Part shown: piece after piece, positions 35,270 to 45,430 of the stretch
How positions within the stretch are numbered: position 1 is the stretch's first letter
Layout of the letters: every line of letters starts with the position of its first letter
DNA from: Nannobrachium achirus
Lineage: Eukaryota > Chordata > Actinopteri > Myctophiformes > Myctophidae
Length of the DNA stretch: 64,000 nt
Reading direction: 5' to 3'
Assembly: GCA_963921795.1 (NCBI GenBank)
Contig: OY997639.1
Span: 57,095,163 to 57,159,162, forward strand
The notes under the pieces: generated by a model
Told to the model about the DNA's origin: nothing
Database searches by the model: none
The model's input: only the letters and a program-made list of their open reading frames with translations
Translations under genes and position numbers: made by a program

Positions 35270-36465
35270 AAAAAAAATCGGTTATTTTATGTTCAAAAAC
35301 GGTTATAAATCGGTTATTTTTTGCCTTTGGATATTTTGGGTTGATTTACTGCTGGTTCTTCAACTTAGAGGTAATCTATTAGATCAATAGATATCAGATC
35401 ACCATCAGACACACACTACTAGCATGAACTTACTTGGCTTCATCATCAAACTCTTCAGTCTTGGAGCCTAGAGTAATCCCATTTCCTGATTCCCTGTGTG
35501 CACACTGCACAGAGCACTAGCATTTTGAGTCTAGAGCCTCCCTGAACAAGGCTGTGATTGGCCAATATAACCCCAGCAGGCAGCAATGTTCCCCATGGGG
35601 GAAAAAAAGACACTGAAATGTCCACAGGGGGTCGCTACATCACCCGTTTTGCCTACAGGCAAGATGTGAAATGGGAAAATAGCATCAAATAACGCCATCT
35701 TCTTTATATGGGCCATGGCCATGATGGTATGAACTGATGAACATCCAATTTAAACTTTATCAAACCCTATGGAAATCAAAATTCCAAAATATGTCTAGAC
35801 ACACCAGAGTCAAAGCTCAACTTTTATAGATTATAACATTATACTCAATTGGCATTTTAAAGCTTGCCTGCAACTTTTTGAAATAGTTTTCAGTTAATCT
35901 TTTCAGTTAAGTCATTCTCATTTTCATACGCTCCATAAGTTTTGCTATGACAAACCAGGAAACTTTGGAATATATATAATGGAGAAAGACAAAGGTACAG
36001 TCATTGTGTGGTGAACACAAATATTTACTTCTTTCAAAGTAGTAAAATATTGGTATCAAGACAAGTAACACTTCAGTGCGTAGGAATACAGTGCGTGCCA
36101 TAGCAATACTGTTACAAGTACAATAATAAAAAAATAAGGGATTTTACAAGTCAAATGCTTGTATTTAAATGGTGCTAGGCAACAAAAAGAACATTTTACT
36201 TAAATAAAAATAGCAATACCACAATAAAAATACCTTTTTAAGTGCCTGTATTCAACATTTGGCTACATTAAAAGTGTAAAATAAGTATTGACAAGACATC
36301 AAATTAAATTGCTAGGTTATAATTAAACCCTCTAAACAGTATGTACTGTTGATTGGATTGATATAAAATGTTTCAAGTGATTGAATTCAAAATGTTGCTT
36401 GATTGATAGTGCAAAACTAAAGGATTGATATCAAAATAAATGAAAATAAGGATTAATAGTGTTTC

Positions 36466-36690
36466 TCAAAATGAACCCTTAACACTCCCAGCAGCAGTAG
36501 CAGCACCAAACATATCCTTAATGTTTTTACATTTTGCAGCAACTTCTATTCTTTTTTGCTTTTTTCTCTCTCTCTCCTTCTCAGCACCCCCCTTTCTTTT
36601 TACCCCCCGCATTTTCCTCCTCAAAACCCTCAGAATTCTCTCTGCATTCAACAGTTGGTTTGTTTGAGTGAAGGAGTGATGATGAACCAC
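36466..36690 (-). pseudogene. Possible exon remnant of a hAT/TTF-type transposase-like gene
   Basis: The 74-residue minus-strand frame contains GGAEKERERKKQKRIEVAAK followed by CKNIKDMF. This resembles the basic N-terminal region of zinc-finger/hAT-dimerisation proteins in fish. No BED/TTF finger or catalytic domain is found nearby. The resemblance is from memory and weak; low-complexity charge could explain it. Confidence 0.25.
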
Positions 36691-36879
36691 CTGTGTTCAA
36701 TGCTGCTGATAGCTGATTTATTAACACACGGGACACAGGTATGGGGGAGGGGAGAGGAGGCCTCTTCCTTGTCAGTACTGAGTGAGTGAGCTGGAGCAAC
36801 TGATGGCCCAATGAATGTGATTGGCTGCTGCCAGTCAGCAACGGCCCTTTCTCCACTGCACCGGCCCACTTCCCCCCCC

Positions 36880-37335
36880 AGCCTGGGCAGCCCACCCTGG
36901 GCTGCAGCCCACCCTGGGCTGCCCACCCTGGGCTGCAGCCCTCCCTGGGCCGCGGGCCCGCAGCCCACCTTGGGCCGCAGCCCACCTTGGGCTGCAGGCT
37001 GCAGCCCACCCTAGCGCAGCCCACTCTGGGCTGCAGCCCACCCTAGCGCAGCCCACCCTAGCGCAGCCCACCCTGGGCTGCAGCCCACCCTAGCGCAGCC
37101 CACCTTGGGCTGCAGCCCACCCTAGCGCAGCCCACCCTAGCGCAGCCCACCCTAGCGCAGCCCACTCTGGGCTGCAGCCCACCCTAGCGCAGCCCACCCT
37201 AGCGCAGCCCACCTTGGGCTGCAGCCCACCCTAGCGCAGCCCACCCTAGCGCAGCCCACTCTGGGCTGCAGCCCACCCTAGCGCAGCCCCCCCTGGGCTG
37301 CAGCCCAGCACCCTGGGTTGCAGCCCACCCTAGCC
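36880..37335. repeat. GC-rich minisatellite (CAGCCCACCCTAGCG)
   Basis: The 15-base units GCAGCCCACCCTAGC and GCAGCCCACCCTGGG alternate about 28 times. Units with CTGGGCTGCAGCCCAG are self-complementary. It gives long cysteine/glycine/alanine/tryptophan frames on both strands, which I treat as artefacts. Confidence 0.9.
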
Positions 37336-37489
37336 CTGTTATAAATCAGCCACTGACTAGCATGAACTAGCATTTGAGACACACACACTTTACAGTGCTC
37401 TAACTGAAACTCTGGACTCACTGGTCTCATTTCTATCCATAAACCCTTGGATATATAATAACCCCCAGGGGTCCACGGACCCCCGCGGA

Positions 37490-37612
37490 CCCTTTTGCCC
37501 CCCCCCCCCCAAAAAAAAAAAAAAAAAAAAAAAAACATTTTTTTTTTTTTTTTTTTTTTTTGGGGGGGGGGCGGCGGCCCGGGGGGGACTTGTCCCCCCC
37601 GTCCCCCCCATT
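37490..37612. repeat. Homopolymer palindrome C-A-T-G
   Basis: About 13 C, 26 A, the bases CAT, 27 T and 10 G follow one another, so the block is its own reverse complement. It is flanked by further G and C runs (GGCCCGGGGGGG and TCCCCCCCGTCCCCCCC). Confidence 0.85.
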
Positions 37613-38082
37613 AGATACCCCCCTGATTGCAAACCTCTTGCCTCTGTAACAGTAGTTAGTGGCTGAACCTGATCTGAATATAAAACATCAGATTGGCTTC
37701 TCTTCATCTACGAGTACCCTGTTGTGAAATTGAGATGATGTACTTTGTTGTTCCATACACCCAACAAACATGGTTAGATCAAAGGCGAGCACAGAGGAGT
37801 GCATAATCTCAGCCAGGCCGGGTGGCATCCCATGCTGTGCAAGGGGCAGAATGTGACATTGCAGGCATGATATGCTGTATTGCATCAACTATGCTAGGCG
37901 TACTGTAGGAGTATGTATTCAACTGGTGGCGGAACAATTCTAAAAATGTATTTGGTATGTGTGATGAAATGTGAGCTCACCATAATCACAATAATCCTCA
38001 ATCATATTCCATCATATTCAAAGGCGTTTGGAGAGAAATTAGATAGACTGCAGTCACTCAAGTTTAGAGCACTGCAGAGGGG

Positions 38083-38084
<2 letters not shown>

Positions 38085-38156
<72 letters not shown>

Positions 38157-38208
38157 GTGCGTGCGTGTGTGCGTGTGCGCGCGTGCGTGCGTGCGTGCGT
38201 GTGTGTGA
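38085..38208. repeat. GT microsatellite
   Basis: About 35 GT units then GCGT/GTGC variants. Confidence 0.95.
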
Positions 38209-38885
38209 CCAGCTAATGCTCGTTGATGCATCAAGAAAGGCAATTATGTTTCTGCACTGTCAAATAGGTCTACATGTCATCAATTCTCAGAGAACATTAA
38301 AGCCAAAGCTTTTATTACATGTTAACCAACCCTAGCTTGGTTACAAGAAAGCACTTTATTGTTGAAAATGTGCTACATGAGAATAATAACCCTGTAGTAT
38401 AGCATTAAATGGCAGTGATTATATCATTTTATGCTACATAATGTTCTTTTTCCACACCATGATGAAGTACCAGCTGTCACACTCTGTACCCTTACACTGT
38501 CTGATGTAATAATGTCAGACTATAAAAATGTGTATGATACAATTTTATCACATGAGTCTAGAGTTCATGTGTATAGCAAATTGTGCGAGATTTTGAGTGA
38601 GGTGCAAATGGGCGTTATACAGTATGGAGAGTTGTCATGATTCATGAACCAAGCAATCCGGGAAAAACATTTTGATCTCCCAGTGGCTCAAAATAAAGCA
38701 GAGTGAGAGAACGGACATATTTGTTGGCGAAATGGCAACTTGACATGTTCAGTTGTTGCAGATCTGCTGTTCGGTGAGTGACAGACAGACACCATGCTTC
38801 ACCATGCAGTACAAATCTCTGCTCTCTGCTTCATTAACCAGAAAGCATGTCAATAATATCTAACCAGAAGAGCTGAGTGTTGGTT

Positions 38886-39271
38886 GTTGCGACCGTCAGG
38901 TTGCAGTTACTATCAAAACCTCCACCGGCTGTCAGTCAGTCAGTCTGTCAGTCAGTCTGTCAGTCACACGTCACACGTCACACGTCACACTTTTGCCCTT
39001 CTCATATCTCCGCCACCGTTGCCCCGATCCATGCCAAACTTTGCACACACACTCCTTGGCTGCCAAACCACAACCCCTCATTTCTCACATGGCCCTCTTC
39101 TAGCGCCACCATGAGGCCGATTCTTGCAAAACACATTTTTGGACACTGCTCCTACAGATTTTGCCCTAAAATCACGAAAAGCGGTACACAGTATCTATAA
39201 AGTCATGTCATCAACATGGACAGACCAATTTGTGTATACATGCATATCTCCCGATTAGGGAGTCTTACTGG
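38886..39271 (+). mobile_element. Helitron/Helentron-like element, third copy
   Basis: It starts TTGCGACCGTCAGGTTGC (a near-palindrome, GCGACC-GTCA-GGTTGC) and ends with CTCCCGATTAGGGAG (39,248-39,262) and TCTTACTGG. The body shares the CACATTTTTGGACACTGCTC block and the ATGTCATCAACATGG motif with units A and B, but lacks the GGACCCCC segments. Confidence 0.5.
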
Positions 39272-39744
39272 TAAAAAAGGTTGTCAAAGTGTGGTGCTCA
39301 ATATGTAGATGATCACAATCCTGCTTGAGTCCATGACAAAAAAAATCCACCACTGCAAAAAAGACGGCCACAACCAGCAGCAGCAAACATTTTCTCTTAA
39401 TAAAAAATACAAATAAAAAAATACTTGAAATATAGAAGATACTCCACTACAACTTCACTTCTAGTGGAGTATTTTCAGGTTCTCTTCCTCTTTAGTTCTG
39501 TGCTCTCCAGCTGCAGCCCATGCTGTTTCTCTAATGCGTTTTTTGGGAATAGAAATGTATCAGGTAATGGGTTTTTCACCATGGAACGATTTGCAGTGTT
39601 CATGTATTGCACGATCGCTGTGACCTCAAAGTTACAGCCCGAAGTGAGTAAGTACACCACACCAAAAAGTGAGAGAGAGAGAGAGAGAGAAAGTAATACA
39701 GGATACCGATATAATATAAATTAGATTTTTTTTAAACACTGTAT

Positions 39745-40387
<643 letters not shown>

Positions 40388-41549
40388 TAATAATTTGTCC
40401 AAATGTTCAACCAATAATCACCCCCAGCCACGGGCTAAGATATAAAATGTCCATCTGTTATCCGTTAGATGGGCTTGTTGACAGTAAGCCTGTGTACTGT
40501 GCAACATACTTATTACTCTTGATTGCTCACAATCTCATTACTTGCTGAGCACTAATCACATCCCCATCAATATTGCATTATTAATAATTATGAGAGCGGA
40601 ACACAGTTTAAGCCAAGTTGTCACCATATGTATACTGTAGCAAAGACATTTGGCCCAGGTTTGGCTGGAAGATGATGGCGCAACTGGCATTCGGTCTGCA
40701 CTATAATAAGGCATATGAACTGAACATGGCCCAAATCTGGCAAAGGTGGCACTTTTTAAAGTAGCTAAAGATAAAGATATGGGCCAGTTGGAGTTTTTGT
40801 CTCAGATGTCAAAATTTGAGCGGTAGGCAGTATCTCGACAGTCATGTGATTGACATGGGTCTGTCCAATTTTGCATATTCCATCATGATTGGCTAAGATT
40901 GGCTTCCAAAGTTTGTAGGATTGAGCCGTTTTGAACAAAATGCCTCAAATCACAAACGCAAAGTGCAATTATCATGAAATCGCACACACACATTCCCACT
41001 TGGCCGAGGAAGAAATGTCACTTATTTTTTTTAAATCAGCCTCATGGTGGCGCTATAACAGGGCGATTTGTGGTTTTACCTATAACTCCACCGATCATTT
41101 TCAAACTTTGTAAGCGCACTCCCTAGAGGCCAAGGAAAAACCCTTCCCCTGCATTTTTCACATCAGCCTTTTATAGCGCCACCATGAGGCTGTTTTTTGT
41201 CAAACACATTTTTTGACAGTACTCCTACAGATTTTGTCCAAAAATCACGCATATCGGTAGACAGTATCTCTACAGTCATGTCATCAACATGGATCTGTCT
41301 GATTTTCCATATTCCATCCTGATTGGCTAATATTGGCTCCCAAAGTTTGTAGGATTGGGCCGTTTTGAACAAAATATCTCAAATCACAAACACAGAATGC
41401 AATTATCATGAAATTGTGCACACACGTTCCCACTAGGCCGAGGAAGAAATGCCACTTCAAATTTTTGAAATCAGCCTCATGGTGACGCTATAAGAGGCCG
41501 ATTTGTGGTTTTACCTATAACTCCACCGATCCGTTTCAAACTTTGTAAG

Positions 41550-41782
41550 CAGTGGCGGAGTTACGCGGTGGCTTTTGGTGCTAAAGCACCACTAGTTTCC
41601 GGACTAGCACCGGTAGTTTTCGGGGCTAGCAAAATCAGGAGAGAGACGGTCAGACGGAGAAAAGTGTGATACCCAAGTGCAGTACTACTCCTAAACAACA
41701 GGAGCGTCGGCATGCCCCGAGGCAATAAAAAGCAGAGAAGAAGATTTCAAATCCCTTGAAGAGAAGACGACAACTCGCACAC

Positions 41783-41842
<60 letters not shown>

Positions 41843-42278
41843 TACACACCAACCATCCAAAAGTGAGTGTCACTCACTCACTGCATACCTGATTCCCTGC
41901 TCTCAGTTGGGGCATAATTTACCTAAAGCGAGTGGGCGGGTTTATGAGCAACAACAGGAAGTGAACTGGGACCACTGCAGACTGCAACATGTTTGTGTGT
42001 TGTTAAGAGAGAGGGGCTTTTCGTCAATCTTTTTCCAAAAACTGGGACAAATGGATAAACAGGATACAATATGCTACTCTGCTGTTTTGTTGTCAACTGT
42101 TACTTAAATCATCAGTTGTTTTGCTTAACCTAAGGGGTGGGTGGGGACTGGGAGACTGCTGGTGAATAGGGCAAAATGACTGCAAAACTTAAAAAAATAA
42201 ATTAATAAAACTGCGGTCGTGCGCGCGCGTTTCCCTGGCTGTAGCTCCCCCTGCTGCTCAGGGCTAGATCCGTGCCTG
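41550..42278. mobile_element. hAT-like element inserted in the tandem repeat
   Basis: The 729-bp element starts CAGTGGCGGAGTTACGC and ends GATCCGTGCCTG. The exact 8-bp sequence TTTGTAAG flanks both sides, and removing one copy restores the repeat unit. It contains a CA microsatellite (41,784-41,842) and no transposase. Confidence 0.8.
41784..41842. repeat. CA microsatellite
   Basis: About 29 CA units within the hAT-like element. Confidence 0.95.
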
Positions 42279-43059
42279 TTTGTAAGCACACTCCCTAGAG
42301 GCCAAGGAAAAACCCTTTCCTTGCATTTTTCACATCAGCCTTTTATAGTGCCATCAGGAGGCCGTCTTATGTAAGACACATTTTTGGATATTACTCCTTC
42401 AGATTTTACCCAAAATTAACAAAATCTGTACACATTATCTCTACAGTCATATGATCAAGACGGATCTGTCCCATATTAAATATTCCATCCTGATTGGCTA
42501 AGATTGATCCGTTTTGAACAAAATGCCTCAAATCATGAACACAGCGTGCAATTGTAATGAAATAGGCAGTATCTCAACAGTCATGTGATCGTCACCGTTA
42601 AAGACCAAAGAAGACATGGCACCCTTTTCACATGTAGCGCCACCAGGAGGCCACGGAGACCTAGAAGGTCGAAACGCATTGGTCAACTTGTTGCCTTGCT
42701 CAGAAAATAAAGCATATTTTTTCACTATTGACAGAGTGCCTTGGAGTTCCTTTCTCTTAAGTCTGCTTTCTACACCTTTGGAATCTAGCAGTACTTCTTT
42801 GAAATATGTTTTGTTCGGTTAAGCTCTACTGGTTGTGTGTGGGGAGGGGGCGTCGAAGCCGGCAACACGGTGACTAGCTAGCTCCGATTCGACACGGAGC
42901 GAGCTAGCCTAGCGTGTTGTGCTATAATGCTGGCAAGCGTCGAATCTTGGGTGTTAACATGAGATGATTAGCATGCGTCGGTCGACGCGAAGCAGGCTAA
43001 GATATTGCTATGCTTTATAGCTACTAGCTTGAGGCGACATATGGGCTGAAAAACGTACA

Positions 43060-43242
43060 GTTTATTGTCATACCTCCAGACAAGGTCCCCCTATGGGATA
43101 ACCAGCGCCATCTGGCGCTGCAACAGAGTAAAACTCATAAGCTCCCGTACGAGAAATATCATTTGTCGGTAGGGCTGTCAATCACAAACGAGGGCGCCGC
43201 CCCCGAGTGTATAAAAGCCCTGCGGGCTATCATAACTTCCTC
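43060..43242 (+). repeat. DIRS left inverted terminal repeat
   Basis: The outer 38 bp (43,060-43,097) are complementary to the left part of the internal complementary region. The next 145 bp match the right repeat perfectly in inverted order. Weaker similarity continues to about 43,278. It contains the 18-bp palindrome CAGCGCCATCTGGCGCTG (43,103-43,120) and a TATA box. Confidence 0.95.
43210..43217 (+). promoter_or_regulatory. TATA box of DIRS left repeat
   Basis: TATAAAAG lies about 295 bases upstream of the Gag start and inside the inverted repeat. A transcript starting about 30 bases downstream would cover all three frames. Promoter activity is inferred. Confidence 0.55.
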
Positions 43243-43504
43243 TTCCGCACCTCTGCTTACCTGCAACTAGTGTCGCGAACTCAGCCATATAAGTATATTT
43301 TTCTGTAAAGTTTAGCCTAAGCGTTGACTAGGAAGTCGGCCACTGGCCTTTATAGATTATTCTCCTGTACGTTTCTACTTCTATTCTTCCTAACAGTTCG
43401 GTCTTTTTCTTCACTTTCGCTTTGAGTCTTTACTTCTTCTCTGTACGTTCTGCCACGTGTCTCCCTGCCTTAGCTTAGCTTCGCTTAGCTTCGGTTAGCT
43501 CACG

Positions 43505-45430
43505 ATGGCAGCTCGTCGACCTACAGTTAGCAGCCTGCTAGCTAGGGTACCGAAGAAGTGCGGCCTTCCCAGCTGCAAAGGCCTCATCGCCAATGAAGAT
43601 ACACATCCGTTCTGCATTGTCTGCATGGGGGTAGGACACGCCTTGGCCTCTCTGTCCCCTCCGGCCCCGGCCACGGGGGTGAACTGTGCTGAATGCCTCC
43701 AGTACGATGTTCCAGCCCTCGAGGCACGATGCGAGATCGCTGCCGCAGGCTACGGCCTTCACACCACGGTCTCCGCCGGAACCCTCCCAGACACCTCTCC
43801 TCGTGTGCCGGACAGCGCTGTACGCCACAGCGCTGCTTCTCGCCACGTGGTTAGGCCTCCAGCGGCCTCGCCCTCAGCTAGCTTCGGTAGCCCCGTTGCT
43901 AGCGGGTCTGCGGCCCCTGTTTCCACTGCTGTTTCTCCGACGGGCTCGACTGGTGCCGTGCCCAAGAAGAGAACATGCAAGACCGCCCACGTTGTTTCTC
44001 CGCCAGCTGCAACATGGACCGTCCCCCCCAAGGAATTCCACCCTCTAGTCGTCGGTGACATTCCTCTCTCCTTCTCCGTCCCCCAGCTACGGGCTATGCG
44101 GCCACCTAGCCCCGTCTCCTGGCATGCTAGCGACGGAGACGAACCGGAGCTAGAGGACTGCGACATGGAGGAGTTGGACACGGAGGGTGAGTACTCGGAG
44201 GAGGACGAGTCCTCTTTCCCCTCCGGACAGGGCGGAGGCGCGGCCAGGGTGGTTCCTCATGCCGAGGCTTCCATCTCCGCCGCGTCCTCCCAAGCCCCTT
44301 CTGCCTCTCTCCCCCCTTCCATGCCGGCTGGGGCGAGAGGGGCAGCGGCGCAAGACCCAGACTCCATCCCCATGGACGAGCTCTCGGTGCTGGAACGCGC
44401 CACCATCCGTTGTGGCCTGGAGCTGCCACTCGGAGACGCGCCACTCGGACCACGGGCTAGGATTCCTCTCCTTGGCCAGGATTTGGAGTCCTCTCCCCCG
44501 CGTCGGATGGAAAAGCTCCCACTAGTCCCAGGCTTTGCAGAGGCCCTGCATTCAACCTGGACTACACACAAGGACCCCCCCAAGCTCCCCTTCCTGGTCG
44601 ATTACCGCGACGCAGAGAAGGCGGGAATCCCCTTGTGCCCTCCCATGGACAAGCTGATGGCCCAGTCCCTGGTAGGGAGCCTCAAGCCTAGCCATGAGCG
44701 GACCGGTCCTGGAGGCCGGCCTCCCCTCAATCTGGCCGTGGGTAAGAAGCCTCCTGGGTTTGCCATAGCCTTTGATGACAAGCAGTCTTCAAGGGTGAGG
44801 AACTCTTACAGATCGTCCGCGCTGGCAGCCAGGACGATGAACGCCACCCAGCTGCTGCTTTTCTCCACCAGGCGCCTCCTCAGCGAGATGCGGGAGGTGC
44901 CTGACGTGTTGGTGGAGGAAATGGACGAGTCGCTGCGCATGCTGATGGACCTGAATGTCCACGCGATCGAGTGGCTTGGACATGGCATGGATTATTGCAT
45001 CCAGGCGGAACGTGCCAGGTGGCTAGACAAGGTAAAGTGTCCTGGCAGTTCCGGAGAGGAGACCGAGAAGGTCCTGCAAGACCTCCCCGGCCACCCTACC
45101 TCCCTCATGGGCGGTGGACTGGAGCTTCTCCGCCAGGAGGTGGCGGATAAGAAGATCACTCTGGAGCTCCTGGGAGCCACGACGGACCCCCAGGTACCCA
45201 GAAAGGAAAAGAGACAGGGACGGAGCAAGGCCCCTGGTCAGGCTGACAGGGGGCGCTCTACCTCCAAACAGGGGAAACAGAACAATCCCCCTAGGACCCC
45301 CTCTTCTTCCTCCGCGGGACCCCCTCACACTGCAGTGGGGGCTCAAGCCCGCTCTCAATCCCGCCACCCTCCCAGGCACGGGATACCGGCCAGCTCCCAC
45401 AAAGCCCGTGGGAAGCCGCCGCGAAAGTGA
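43505..45430 (+). CDS. gag: DIRS ORF1, Gag-like protein
   Basis: The product of 641 residues is the presumed structural and RNA-binding protein of the DIRS element. The N-terminus has a metal-binding-like array: C19-X4-C24, H34-X2-C37-X2-C40-X4-H45 and C61-X2-C64. A proline/serine/alanine-rich segment follows, then an acidic tract (about residues 218-242, EPELEDCDMEELDTEGE), a central region without recognised domains, and a basic C-terminus rich in K, R, S and P that could bind nucleic acid. The start is ATG 43,505 in a good context (cacgATGg), with no competing upstream frame. The stop TGA (45,428-45,430) overlaps the polymerase frame, which has been open since 45,295. The polymerase frame is -1 relative to this one. 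Composition is GC-rich compared with the flanks, in keeping with a mobile element. Confidence 0.85.
   Translation: MAARRPTVSSLLARVPKKCGLPSCKGLIANEDTHPFCIVCMGVGHALASLSPPAPATGVNCAECLQYDVPALEARCEIAAAGYGLHTTVSAGTLPDTSPRVPDSAVRHSAASRHVVRPPAASPSASFGSPVASGSAAPVSTAVSPTGSTGAVPKKRTCKTAHVVSPPAATWTVPPKEFHPLVVGDIPLSFSVPQLRAMRPPSPVSWHASDGDEPELEDCDMEELDTEGEYSEEDESSFPSGQGGGAARVVPHAEASISAASSQAPSASLPPSMPAGARGAAAQDPDSIPMDELSVLERATIRCGLELPLGDAPLGPRARIPLLGQDLESSPPRRMEKLPLVPGFAEALHSTWTTHKDPPKLPFLVDYRDAEKAGIPLCPPMDKLMAQSLVGSLKPSHERTGPGGRPPLNLAVGKKPPGFAIAFDDKQSSRVRNSYRSSALAARTMNATQLLLFSTRRLLSEMREVPDVLVEEMDESLRMLMDLNVHAIEWLGHGMDYCIQAERARWLDKVKCPGSSGEETEKVLQDLPGHPTSLMGGGLELLRQEVADKKITLELLGATTDPQVPRKEKRQGRSKAPGQADRGRSTSKQGKQNNPPRTPSSSSAGPPHTAVGAQARSQSRHPPRHGIPASSHKARGKPPRK

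Larger units (their letters stand above)
40640..42720. repeat. Tandem repeat, about 0.4-kb unit, 2-3 copies
   Basis: TTTTGAACAAAAT with CTCAAATCA recurs at about 40,930, 41,365 and 42,507. The GCGCCACCATGAGGC and CTCCTACAGATTTT blocks recur with it. The spacing is about 436 bp, then about 404 bp after subtracting the inserted hAT element. The unit is homologous to the body of the Helitron-like elements (CACATTTTTGGACA, ATGTCATCAACATGG). Confidence 0.65.

Noticed and set aside
36581..37093. Several Gly/Cys/Trp/Ala-rich frames on both strands
   Set aside because: They follow the 15-bp minisatellite, whose unit is divisible by three, so all frames stay open.
45114..45116. GTG at 45,114 as the start of a 1,350-residue recombinase
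   Set aside because: Non-ATG start deep inside gag; only the C-terminal third has recombinase features, and an ATG exists at 48,156.
45301..45430. Programmed -1 slippery heptamer between gag and pol
   Set aside because: I scanned the overlap for X XXY YYZ in the gag register and found no canonical match.
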